From the NCBI GenBank assembly GCA_035289145.1, contig DATDXZ010000088.1, positions 1-9,053 on the forward strand: DNA of 9,053 nucleotides. Direction: 5' to 3'. The position numbers were made by a program, and so were the translations under genes. This document shows positions 1 through 6,770 of this stretch, in pieces; position 1 is the first letter of the stretch; each line of letters begins with the position of its first letter. This stretch comes from JACOVP01 sp035289145 (GTDB taxonomy: Archaea > Nanobdellota > Nanobdellia > SCGC-AAA011-G17 > UBA489). The notes under the pieces are model-generated. The model ran no database searches. It had not been told where the DNA came from and saw only the letters and a program-made list of their open reading frames with translations.

Positions 1-37
1 GCGAGGCAAAGCTCACGCTACGTTTTGATGGACGTTG

Positions 38-75
38 CACGGCGCAGGCTTCGCCCGCCGTGTTTTTTATTCTTT
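38..75 (+). terminator. GC-rich hairpin plus T-run in left repeat, intrinsic-terminator-like
   Basis: Seven base pairs form between 38-44 (CACGGCG) and 56-62 (CGCCGTG). A CA bulge at 45-46 and an inner three-pair stem (47-49 with 53-55) closed by a TTC loop follow. Six T's come directly after the stem (63-68), then another T-rich stretch to 75. This is the shape of an intrinsic terminator reading into the window, so it would stop transcripts entering from outside. The opposite strand has no T-run. It also contains the heptamer GCTTCGC, complement of the very stable DNA mini-hairpin GCGAAGC. Archaea terminate mainly at T-runs, so the hairpin could have another role. Confidence 0.6.
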
Positions 76-89
76 TAGAATTCAAATAG

Positions 90-133
90 AATGCGATTCA
101 TCCACTTACTGAAGTAAGTAGTTTTCTCGCATT
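90..133 (+). promoter_or_regulatory. Nested inverted repeat in AT-rich half of left repeat
   Basis: An outer 7-bp stem pairs 90-96 (AATGCGA) with 127-133 (TCGCATT). Inside it a perfect 6-bp stem pairs 104-109 (ACTTAC) with 114-119 (GTAAGT) around the loop TGAA. The unpaired arms are 97-103 and 120-126. The structure ends 11 nt before the sigma-factor ATG and is identical in the right copy. It may be an operator, an RNA hairpin or a recombination site; the sequence does not decide which. Confidence 0.55.
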
Positions 134-144
134 ACAAATAAAAA

Positions 145-1077
145 ATGACAACCACTATAGAGGCAAGAGAGAGAACGCTTTGGAACGCTCTATCTGATGA
201 AGAAATCGGGAGAAGAAAAACAGCACTGAGGAGATATGCGCTTGCTCATCCAGATTTGACTTTAAGTGAGACATGGAAAGATAGGATTCTCAATAAGCTA
301 TTAAAGCCATATCAAGGAAAGGTTCTAAGAGCACTGTATGATGTAATCACAAATAATTCAGCTTTCAATCAGGTGCCTGCCGAGAATTTCCGTTGTCTTG
401 TTTCATATGTAGCTTCTAAAATTAGGTACGGGATTGAAAGAGATGGTCTTCCAGTTCCGCCTCTCGAAGACATAAAGCAAGAAGGCATGGTGGGTGTTTT
501 GAAAGCTCAGAAAGGATATGATAAACGATATGTTGCAACACAGCATTTGGCGTATGTGTGTAAATCTATAAAAGGATCCATTTGGAGAGGACTAAAAGAT
601 TCTTTCGGAATAGTCCGCATTCCTTCTGATATTATTCAGATAGCGGTGATTCTTCATCGATATGGATTTTCAGCAAAAGAAGCGAGGAATGAGAGAGGCA
701 TAAAAGTTTATCTTGGAGAATATCGAGATGAAACTATTGACAGATTAGCAGGATTAATTAGAGGGGAAAATCTAGGGTTAGATGTTGTAGTAAATACACC
801 CAATGCATCAAAAGAGGAAAGAGAAGGGATGTCTGCTGTTCATAGCGATCTAAAAGTGTTCATGAGCACACTCAACGAACGTAACCAAGAAGTTCTTCTC
901 TCTCACGCAGAAGGGCAGACTTTAATGCAGATAGGAAAACGCTTGCATATTACCAGAGAAAGAGTGAGGCAGATTGAAGAGAAATCTTTAGCTCGCTTGA
1001 GGCGACGTATGACTTCTCTTCTTGCATTTAATGATCCCCATGCAATTCGCCTTTATCGTGAGTACTTTGAAAAATAA
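145..1077 (+). CDS. Bacterial-type sigma-70 family RNA polymerase sigma factor
   Basis: This 310-residue protein has a recognisable sigma-70 plan. Region 2 spans about residues 82-162, with LEDIKQEGMVGVLKA (107-121) matching the core-binding DLIQEGNIGLMKA-type motif and IVRIP (156-160) closing region 2/3. Region 4 spans about 242-288 and carries the helix-turn-helix IGKRLHITRERVRQIE (263-278), including the near-invariant TRERVRQIE. A weakly conserved linker replaces most of region 3, and the first 80 residues match nothing I know. An in-frame TAA at 139-141 precedes the ATG at 145, so no earlier start exists. There is no Shine-Dalgarno and no TATA box at the usual distance, and the upstream DNA is the terminal repeat. 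Sigma factors recruit bacterial polymerase to promoters; archaea normally use TBP and TFB. Bacterial-type sigma factors have been reported in a few DPANN genomes. Whether this one works with archaeal polymerase is unknown. The alternative is that the sequence comes from a bacterium, which the neighbouring promoters argue against. Confidence 0.9.
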   Translation: MTTTIEARERTLWNALSDEEIGRRKTALRRYALAHPDLTLSETWKDRILNKLLKPYQGKVLRALYDVITNNSAFNQVPAENFRCLVSYVASKIRYGIERDGLPVPPLEDIKQEGMVGVLKAQKGYDKRYVATQHLAYVCKSIKGSIWRGLKDSFGIVRIPSDIIQIAVILHRYGFSAKEARNERGIKVYLGEYRDETIDRLAGLIRGENLGLDVVVNTPNASKEEREGMSAVHSDLKVFMSTLNERNQEVLLSHAEGQTLMQIGKRLHITRERVRQIEEKSLARLRRRMTSLLAFNDPHAIRLYREYFEK

Positions 1078-1101
1078 GATTCTAAAATGCTAAGAGAATG
1101 A

Positions 1102-3324
1102 TTATAACTTAGGTTTATAACGTTTCATCATTAACGAGTTCATCACGACGCTGACAGAGCTCAATGCCATTGCTCCGCCAGCAATCATCGGGTTCAATAA
1201 GAAGCCAGTAAACGGATACAACACGCCGGCAGCTACAGGTATGCCGACAACATTGTAGATAAATGCCCAGAATAAATTTTGTTTAATTTTTTTGACGGTG
1301 TACATGCTTAAGTCAATGGCTGTTACCACATCGCGAAGATCATTCTTGATGAGCACGACTTGTCCAGTCTCCATAGCTACATCAGTCCCAGAACCTAAAG
1401 CAATGCCGACGTCTGCCTGTGCTAGCGCAGGAGCATCATTAATGCCGTCTCCCACCATGGCAACTACTCGTCACTGTGCTTGCAGCTCTTTCACTTTGGC
1501 TGCTTTGTCTTGAGGTAAGACATTCGCTATGATCTGGTTGATGTGCAGGTCTTGTGCAATAGCTTTCGCCGTATGCTCATTGTCTCCAGTGATCATCCAC
1601 ACTTGTTTACCCAGTCGTTGCAGGCTAGAGACAGCAGCTCCAGCATATTCTTTCGGCACATCCGCAATACCAATGACTCCGACTGCCATGTTGTTAATGC
1701 CAACTATGACCACAGTTTTTCCAGAAGACTCCATCGTCTGTAAGCGTGTTTCTAAATGTTTAATATCAATCGCTTGTTCATGCATCAGTCTTCTATTGCC
1801 GACAGCAACTTTTTTTCCTAAGTATTTCGCGACAATGCCTTTACCAGGATGCGACAGAAAAGAATGAGGTTCTGGTATGGTAATCTCATGATGATTCGCA
1901 TAAGTAAGAACTGCTTGTGCTAAGGGATGTTCAGAATGCTTCTCTGCGAGCGCTGCAAATTTCAAGACATTTTTCTCATCGCCTTGGAAAGCAACAACTT
2001 CAGTGACAGTCGGTTTGCCTTTAGTCAAGGTGCCAGTTTTGTCAAAAATAATAGTGTCGACGTTTCTAATGGTTTCTAAGGTTTCTCCTCCTTTAATCAG
2101 AATGCCGTGCTGTGCAGCTTTTCCTGTCCCAACCATGATGGCAGTCGGTGTTGCCAATCCTAAGGCGCAGGGGCATGCAATAATTAACACAGTAACGAAA
2201 GTAATGAAGGCAAATGAGAATGCAGGGTCAGGTCCAAACAAGATCCACACAATAAAAGTCGTAATCGCGATCATCAGGACCGCAGGAACAAAATAGCTCG
2301 CGGCTTTGTCTGCCAAGCGCTGCAGCGGAGCTTTATGACTCTGTGCTTCTTGGACAATGGCGATGATCTGGCTCAACAGAGTGTCTTTACCAACAGCGAT
2401 GGCTTTCATTTGGAACGAGCCTTCTTTGTTAATCGTTCCTCCAATCACTTTCATGCCTTTGTATTTCTCAACAGGCATGCTTTCTCCAGTGACCATGCTT
2501 TCATCTACAGAAGAGTTCTCGGTAATGATTAATCCATCAACAGGAACTTTTTGTCCAGGTTTGACTAGGAGAGTGTCACCAACAACTACTTCGCTTAAGG
2601 GAACTTCCATGTGCTTGCCTTGGCGAATAACAGTCGCAAGTGCTGGTTGCAGTCTCATCAATGTGCGTAACGAATCAGATGTATGTCTTTTTGCTAAAGC
2701 TTCCAGATATCTTCCTAAGACAATGAGGGTGATAATCACAGCTGCAGTATCATAGTAGAGTGAAGCTTCATCTAACGCAGAGACAAACAATCCAGGAGCA
2801 ATCGTTGCCAAAAAGCTGTAAAAAAATGCAGCACTCGTGCCTAAGGCAATCAACGTGTCCATGTCTGCAGTTTTTTGTTTGGTCGCATGCCAGAAGCCTC
2901 TATAGAAATCTAATCCCACATAGAACTGTACTGGTAGTGTGAGCACAAAGAGCACATAAGGAGACGTTAAGAATTTAGGGACAAAAGAAAAGAGATCAGT
3001 AAAACTCCCAAATAAGATTGGAATCGTAAAAAGAATACCAAGAATTAGTTTAAAACGAAGATGGTGCAGTTGCTGTGTTTCTACTAATCGAAGATCGTGT
3101 TGATGTTCTTGTAGGTCCTGGCGAAACGCTTGATAGCCAAAATGATGCACTATCTTGTGAAAATCAGGAAAGCCAGAACGTCCATCATGATGCACAACAG
3201 CTTGATCAGTGCCATAATTAACGCTAACACTAGTAACACCCACCACTTTTTTCAGTTCTTGTTCCAAAGGTCCAGCGCAAGAAGCGCAATGCATGCCTTT
3301 GATGGTAAAGATTGTTTTAGACAT
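1102..3324 (-). pseudogene. copA: Copper-exporting P1B-type ATPase (CopA), interrupted by one in-frame TGA
   Basis: Read through one stop codon, this encodes a 740-residue Cu+ pump of the usual one-HMA length. Visible parts are the metal-binding GMHCASC (10-16), TGES of the actuator domain (279-282), the intramembrane CPC (384-386), the phosphorylation motif DKTGT (428-432), SEHP for ATP binding (464-467), TGDN (579-582), VGDGIND (624-630), and the Cu+-type seventh and eighth helices with FIYN and MALSSVSVVMNS. These place it in P1B-1. Codon 618 (1471-1473) is TGA, where relatives usually have Gly in a ...QGKVVAMVGDGIND... context; GGA to TGA is a single change. The frame is otherwise perfectly kept on both sides. 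Stopping at 617 would lose the Mg-binding VGDGIND and the last two helices, giving a dead pump. An ATG at 1456-1458, 12 nt past the stop, could restart a 118-residue tail. It may be a fresh pseudogene, a base error or readthrough (TGA followed by C). It has its own promoter and converges with the sigma gene across 24 bp. Confidence 0.88.
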
Positions 3325-3345
3325 CTTATCAGAAAAATGCAGTGC

Positions 3346-3355
3346 AATTATAAAA
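3346..3355 (-). promoter_or_regulatory. TATA box of copA
   Basis: The minus strand reads TTTTATAATT here and ends 21 nt before the copA ATG at 3322-3324. An archaeal TATA box lies about 25 nt upstream of transcription start, so the mRNA would be leaderless or nearly so. No Shine-Dalgarno lies before the ATG. The same spacing occurs at two other genes in the window. Confidence 0.7.
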
Positions 3356-3368
3356 GGATTTCCATCCT
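3355..3368. promoter_or_regulatory. Short inverted repeat abutting the copA TATA box (putative operator)
   Basis: AGGAT-TTCC-ATCCT is a perfect 5-bp inverted repeat with a 4-nt spacer. It sits directly upstream of, and touching, the copA TATA box, where an archaeal regulator would interfere with or assist TBP/TFB. Copper-responsive control is a guess from the gene it precedes; no regulator gene is nearby. Confidence 0.35.
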
Positions 3369-3396
3369 CAAGAAGGAGATCGAGCTAGAAGTGAAG

Positions 3397-3636
3397 TTAG
3401 TCAAGTTTTTCAATGATAATAGCAAGCACAGGGCACACATCAGCGGCCATTTTATTGACGTCAAAATCCTTCTCATCGATAATAAGCTCCCATTTTTTGG
3501 TCTTATCGTTGAATTTAGCGCCAACCAAGTCGACTTTGCCGTCAGGGCTTGTAGTATAGAACTTTTCAGCTACGCCCGCGCAGGCTAAAACGCCAATGCA
3601 CAATTCACGGTCAAAACTGATTTTATATTTTGCCAT
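3397..3636 (-). CDS. Small single-cluster ferredoxin, probably [3Fe-4S]
   Basis: This 79-residue soluble protein has the single-cluster ferredoxin layout, with a leading Cys group (C13 to C19) and a trailing DVCPVLAI (C68-P69). The canonical pattern is C-x2-C-x2-C...CP. Here the middle position is Val16 in CIGVLAC, so only three Cys ligands remain (C13, C19, C68). In known families, replacing that residue with a non-ligand usually gives a [3Fe-4S] cluster. The likely role is one-electron transfer; the partner cannot be told from this window. A TATA box ends 21 nt before the ATG and there is no Shine-Dalgarno, so it is expected to be leaderless. It has its own promoter, and copA has another 72 nt downstream of its stop. 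An actinobacterial-type P450 ferredoxin is a formal alternative but has no supporting neighbour. Confidence 0.85.
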   Translation of the reverse strand: MAKYKISFDRELCIGVLACAGVAEKFYTTSPDGKVDLVGAKFNDKTKKWELIIDEKDFDVNKMAADVCPVLAIIIEKLD

Positions 3637-3657
3637 ACAGAAGGGCTAGAGAAGGCA

Positions 3658-3666
3658 CTTATAAAT
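3658..3666 (-). promoter_or_regulatory. TATA box of the ferredoxin gene
   Basis: The minus strand reads ATTTATAAG, ending 21 nt before the ferredoxin ATG (3634-3636). It matches the position of the copA TATA box relative to its start and implies a leaderless transcript. Confidence 0.7.
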
Positions 3667-3677
3667 CTTATGCTCGT

Positions 3678-3953
3678 TTAGACAGTTCCCCCTATGAACT
3701 CTTGCACATAGCGAGTAATGTCACTGGTAAGCAGGTTTTAGATAATTCTAAGAAATAAACCTCGTGCTTAAATTGTTGAAGTTCAAGAGGGGGTTTCCTG
3801 CAGTCATGTAATTAAACATCCAGCGTTTCGAGCAGTTGATAACAAGAGCATCCACACTGTCAGTTTGATGGTCTTGCATGCTGTTATACAAATAGGTTTG
3901 CTGACTGTACTCGACAAAAGCAGTGGTAGCATTTAAAACAGTCAAAATACCAT
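3678..3953 (-). pseudogene. Frame-broken small gene, about 92 residues if three single-base gaps are restored
   Basis: The 428 bp between the ferredoxin start (3636) and the next stop (4065) hold no intact gene, but a coding-like path crosses three frames on the minus strand. It starts ATG at 3951-3953, shifts at a four-base run (3944-3947) into a frame containing VDALVINCSKRWMFNYMTAG, shifts at a five-base run (3789-3793) into PLELQQFKHEVYFLELS, and shifts at a four-base run (3736-3739) into LLTSDITRYVQEFIGGTV, ending TAA at 3678-3680. Each shift is repaired by adding one base to the run, and all go in the same direction. A TATA box lies upstream. The VINC segment faintly resembles beta-carbonic-anhydrase-like proteins, which have an Asp where Lys stands here; I do not trust that as an identification. 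The path could be decay or homopolymer sequencing error, and the placement of the shifts is inferred. Confidence 0.45.
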
Positions 3954-3985
3954 CTTAGATAGGCTCGATGGTTCTGTAACAGCAA

Positions 3986-3993
3986 CTTATAAG
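3986..3993 (-). promoter_or_regulatory. TATA-like box upstream of the frame-broken gene
   Basis: CTTATAAG is a perfect palindrome and could serve either strand. On the minus strand it ends 32 nt before the ATG at 3953, about 10 nt farther than the other promoters here. No sensible reading frame follows it on the plus strand. Confidence 0.4.
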
Positions 3994-4064
3994 GAGTTTA
4001 TTGGCATGATCCTATTCGTCGTAAACATAAGAGGGTGATAATCTCTTAAGGAAACAAAACACTT

Positions 4065-4901
4065 TTACCAGCAATAGTAATCTCTCATCGCTCTTTCACA
4101 ATATTCGTTATTTTTATATTGAATTGCTAGTTCTAAATAGCAATTCGTTCTTATATTAATATTTTCTATTTGAGCACAAACTTCAGGATAGTTCGTTGCT
4201 GTTGCCATCTGAATTTGACAAGCTATACGATTATGCTCAGAACTCATATTATCACATATTTTTGGATCTCTTTCCTTGATTGCTTTTGCAATGAGACATT
4301 GATCCTTGTTATATTCTTCTTGTTCACAATTAATTTCTTCTGTTTTTTGATTATATTGAAGAGATGTAAATTTTATTGATGAAATTTTATCAGATATTAT
4401 TTTGGTATCATTAAATATAGTTAAGGGGTATTCTCCAAAAGACGGATAAGAAACGTCAAAATCAAGACTATCTTTTAAGGTAATATTTAGTATATTTTCT
4501 CCTTTTTTGATATACTCTTTATTTAGTATTATGAGGACATATTCATCATCGCTAATAGTTCTCTGAAGTTTTTTGTCATTAATGACTGGTTCAAAATTTG
4601 TAAGTCCATCCCTTCCTATATGTAATTTTAGAGATACCTCATCTAGATTTTTCATGATGAATATACCATCAATATAAAATGGAGCTTGCTCTATGTTTTC
4701 AATATTCTTTTCGAAGAGAAACTTTCCATGCTTTTCCTTTTCTACAACAACTTCCATTCTATTACTCTCTTCTATAATTAGCGTCGAAGGATTGTTTATG
4801 GTGGTCTGCTGAGTTGTCTGATGATAAACGAACCATGGAAGAACTATAAGAAGAAAGATAAGTAAGACTCCTTCTATCAATATAGCCTTGAGAAGATTCA
4901 T
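4065..4901 (-). CDS. Single-pass membrane-anchored protein with C-terminal Cys-pair helical repeats
   Basis: This 278-residue protein is unrecognised as a family. Residues about 8-26 form one hydrophobic anchor. A polar, beta-rich-looking region follows (about 45-190) with N-glycosylation sequons at N139 and N164. The last 90 residues hold regularly spaced cysteines at 192, 202, 216, 228, 242, 254, 268 and 277. Three pairs are exactly 14 apart (C-x13-C), with 10-12 residues between pairs, and a third sequon (N218) lies within. The unit, roughly C-Y-x-x-x-A...D-x-x-x-C, also occurs in the upstream neighbour. The Cys pairing and sequons suggest the C-terminus faces outside the cell. It is the last gene of the operon: its ATG overlaps the upstream stop as ATGA (4898-4901), so translation is probably coupled. 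Function unknown; a surface partner of the upstream membrane protein is a reasonable guess. Confidence 0.8.
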   Translation of the reverse strand: MNLLKAILIEGVLLIFLLIVLPWFVYHQTTQQTTINNPSTLIIEESNRMEVVVEKEKHGKFLFEKNIENIEQAPFYIDGIFIMKNLDEVSLKLHIGRDGLTNFEPVINDKKLQRTISDDEYVLIILNKEYIKKGENILNITLKDSLDFDVSYPSFGEYPLTIFNDTKIISDKISSIKFTSLQYNQKTEEINCEQEEYNKDQCLIAKAIKERDPKICDNMSSEHNRIACQIQMATATNYPEVCAQIENINIRTNCYLELAIQYKNNEYCERAMRDYYCW

Positions 4902-6433
4902 TTTGTAAACTTCCTTGAAGCATAACTAATCGTGTATTTAGCCAACACCAGCATAATTGCCCAAATAAATGAATAGATCCATAAGGAATAATATAACCGT
5001 GTATCAAACGATTGCATATCAATACCTCTACTTTCAAAGAATTGCTCCACTCCCAAATAGAAATAAACATCTGGAAAGTCTCCTAAACTTGCTGTTAGTA
5101 CACCGATTCCGCCAGCTTGATGTTGTGCTACCCACGGAAATACAAGAACGAGGAAAGGCATGAATATAAATGCCCACTTGAATGTTGTCTTTATGAATGA
5201 AGGTAATCTTTGAGAAACCCAAGCAACCATTTTATAAAAGCCGAATGTATAAAGATGCCGTGATAAAGAGATAATCAGAGAGAAAATGATCCATAAATAC
5301 ACAAATTCGAGAATAAAATAAATATAGAAAAAATAGATATAGAAATGAATCATCATCTTTTCCATTATTACATAAATGGGCATCAGAACATAATAGAAGC
5401 CTATTTCTTCAAATATACCTCCGAGAAATCCATTCATATATTGCATAAAAATAACAATTCCTAATCCAAGAAGAACATTTTCTATAAATAGCCTATATTT
5501 GTATTTTCTTTGCTCTATAAATCTCATAGCACTCTGCGTTATAACACCAATAATAAAAGGTATGAAGAAAACCAGCAATAACGGTATTGGGGATGGAGAG
5601 CTTTCAAAAACATCAATTAATGAATAAGGTCTGCTTATAAATAAAAATACGCAAATTAAAGTGCATAAATAAGCAAACAGGTATTTTAGTCCGCTTAAAA
5701 GAATACCATCTTTGAAAAGAGATGTTACTTTCTCTATTACTTTTATTTTAAAAAAGAGCATAATTAAAGCAAAAAGAATGAAGAGGAGAGGTAATTCCAT
5801 CGCAAAAGAATAGAGAACCCAAACAATGGACTCTCTGCCACATCCAGCCCCATCAGGTGAAGGGCTATAACCAAATTCACATTGAGATTTACATTGACCA
5901 TCTTGAGCATAATAACCAGGTTGGCACTTTTTAATGCAGGCACGATTTTCTATTACTTCTCCTTTTTTACATACTAAAGGAGTACATCTTCCATCGATAA
6001 GCGTTTCATTTTCTGTACAAAGGCATTCAATAGGTTTTTCTTCAAGATACTCACAGAGTCTAGAATCTTGTGTCTCTTGATAGATCTTAGAGAAACAGTT
6101 CTGGGGTACTTTCGTCAATTCACAAAGAGAAAAATTTTCGATTTGAACAGCTAACTCCATATAACATTGAAACTCGAATTTTTGTGCTTTTTTACATAAT
6201 AAAGAATCTTCTGTTTTTAAAGCAATTTTATAATAACAATTTCCTGCATAATCTCCCGATTTATCACATAGTTTAACGTCTTGATTATTAATACCAATAC
6301 GAGAGTAACATTCTTGAACAAGCCATTCTTCGTTTTCTTTATTGCAATCAGATGTAGTAAGGGCTGAAGCAGGTAAGATAAATAGTAAAAGAAACGAGGC
6401 GATTATCACAATAATTTTAATTGGTAATTTCAT
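4898..6433 (-). CDS. Polytopic membrane protein with signal peptide and Cys-rich ectodomain
   Basis: The 511 residues begin with a signal peptide (about 1-24, cleavage likely after PASA). Then comes an ectodomain with cysteines at 42, 56, 66, 80, 90, 104, 113, 127 and 137: four C-x13-C pairs separated by 8-9 residues, a helical Cys repeat. A second Cys-rich stretch (139-198, nine more Cys, with GYYAQDGQC and GYSPSPDGAGC) looks EGF-like or receptor-Cys-rich in style. Sequons occur at N100 and N142. From about 204 to 500 there are seven or eight hydrophobic segments, so the protein is anchored by a polytopic C-terminal half with no motif I recognise. The ATG overlaps the stop of the small membrane protein as ATGA (6430-6433) and its own TGA overlaps the next start as ATGA (4898-4901). 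The DNA is AT-rich, for example 18% GC over 5281-5340. It could be a surface receptor or an envelope assembly factor; no function can be assigned. Confidence 0.82.
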   Translation of the reverse strand: MKLPIKIIVIIASFLLLFILPASALTTSDCNKENEEWLVQECYSRIGINNQDVKLCDKSGDYAGNCYYKIALKTEDSLLCKKAQKFEFQCYMELAVQIENFSLCELTKVPQNCFSKIYQETQDSRLCEYLEEKPIECLCTENETLIDGRCTPLVCKKGEVIENRACIKKCQPGYYAQDGQCKSQCEFGYSPSPDGAGCGRESIVWVLYSFAMELPLLFILFALIMLFFKIKVIEKVTSLFKDGILLSGLKYLFAYLCTLICVFLFISRPYSLIDVFESSPSPIPLLLVFFIPFIIGVITQSAMRFIEQRKYKYRLFIENVLLGLGIVIFMQYMNGFLGGIFEEIGFYYVLMPIYVIMEKMMIHFYIYFFYIYFILEFVYLWIIFSLIISLSRHLYTFGFYKMVAWVSQRLPSFIKTTFKWAFIFMPFLVLVFPWVAQHQAGGIGVLTASLGDFPDVYFYLGVEQFFESRGIDMQSFDTRLYYSLWIYSFIWAIMLVLAKYTISYASRKFTK

Positions 6434-6765
6434 TTTTTTCTCTTAATTCTTTTAATTATAAATCGAAAGAGCAGAATTAATCTTCCAACAATGTACCCTT
6501 CTATCAATCCTAAAATCGCGACAAAGACTGCAATCACAGTCCATCCTTCAACACCAAAACTACCATGCATACCTGATAATAGTATTCCAAAAAATAATGT
6601 AGGAAGACTTATTGGTGCAAAAAAAATGATTATAACATAAGTAAACCAGAGTCCTGGAAATGGGATACCGATGTCAAACAAAATAAAAATAAAGGCAAAT
6701 AATAAACCATATAACATCCCAACAACTGCTGCTTTTTTTGAAAACGATAGCTTTTTCCATTTCAT
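6430..6765 (-). CDS. Small membrane protein with three hydrophobic helices
   Basis: This 111-residue, very hydrophobic protein has a basic N-terminus (MKWKKLSFSKK), hydrophobic segments at about 12-31, 38-64 and 74-101, and a basic tail (KRIKRKK). By the positive-inside rule both ends carry charge suited to the cytoplasm, which conflicts with an odd number of helices, so one segment may be re-entrant. No family recognised. Its ATG lies five bases after the glycosyltransferase stop and its TGA overlaps the next ATG, so it is an internal gene of the operon. It may assist membrane insertion or interact with the polytopic protein downstream, but that rests only on position. Confidence 0.72.
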   Translation of the reverse strand: MKWKKLSFSKKAAVVGMLYGLLFAFIFILFDIGIPFPGLWFTYVIIIFFAPISLPTLFFGILLSGMHGSFGVEGWTVIAVFVAILGLIEGYIVGRLILLFRFIIKRIKRKK

Positions 6766-6770
6766 AGGTT

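Larger units (their letters stand above)
2..141 (+). repeat. Left terminal inverted repeat, 140 bp
   Basis: Bases 2-141 equal the reverse complement of 8914-9053 at 139 of 140 positions; the single difference is G at 27 against T (complement of A at 9028). The repeat is bipartite: positions 1-60 are about 65% GC and 61-140 about 28% GC by hand count. It ends three bases before the ATG of the sigma-factor gene. Position 1 has no partner because the right copy stops at the window edge, so the true outer boundary is not visible. It may be the end of a linear element or one copy of a dispersed genomic repeat at which a contig ended. Confidence 0.97.

Noticed and set aside
145..1077. Sigma gene plus terminal repeats as a transposon with its own recombinase
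   Set aside because: The helix-turn-helix protein is a sigma factor with regions 2 and 4, with no catalytic residues of a transposase or integrase, and no target-site duplication can be seen.
1078..1101. Terminator between the convergent sigma and copA genes
   Set aside because: Only 5-bp arms (1079-1083 and 1095-1099) in AT-rich DNA without a T-run; too weak to call.
1471..1473. Selenocysteine at the copA TGA
   Set aside because: The position aligns with Gly rather than Cys or a redox site, and archaeal Sec needs a SECIS in the untranslated region, for which only 24 bp exist before the convergent sigma gene.
3130..3588. Plus-strand open frame of 152 codons opposite ferredoxin and the start of copA
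   Set aside because: It runs antisense to two well-supported genes with clear motifs, has no promoter and its translation shows no domain; it is a shadow frame.
3637..4064. tRNA, SRP RNA, RNase P RNA or C/D-box RNA in the gene-poor stretch
   Set aside because: No T-arm GTTCRA pattern, no SRP or RNase P core motif and only a poor C-box-like TTGATGG were seen; the traces of coding sequence explain the stretch better.
4762..5070. Minus-strand open frame of 102 codons across the junction of the two Cys-repeat membrane proteins
   Set aside because: It overlaps both genes in another frame; their signal/anchor sequences and ATGA coupling make the other frames the real ones.
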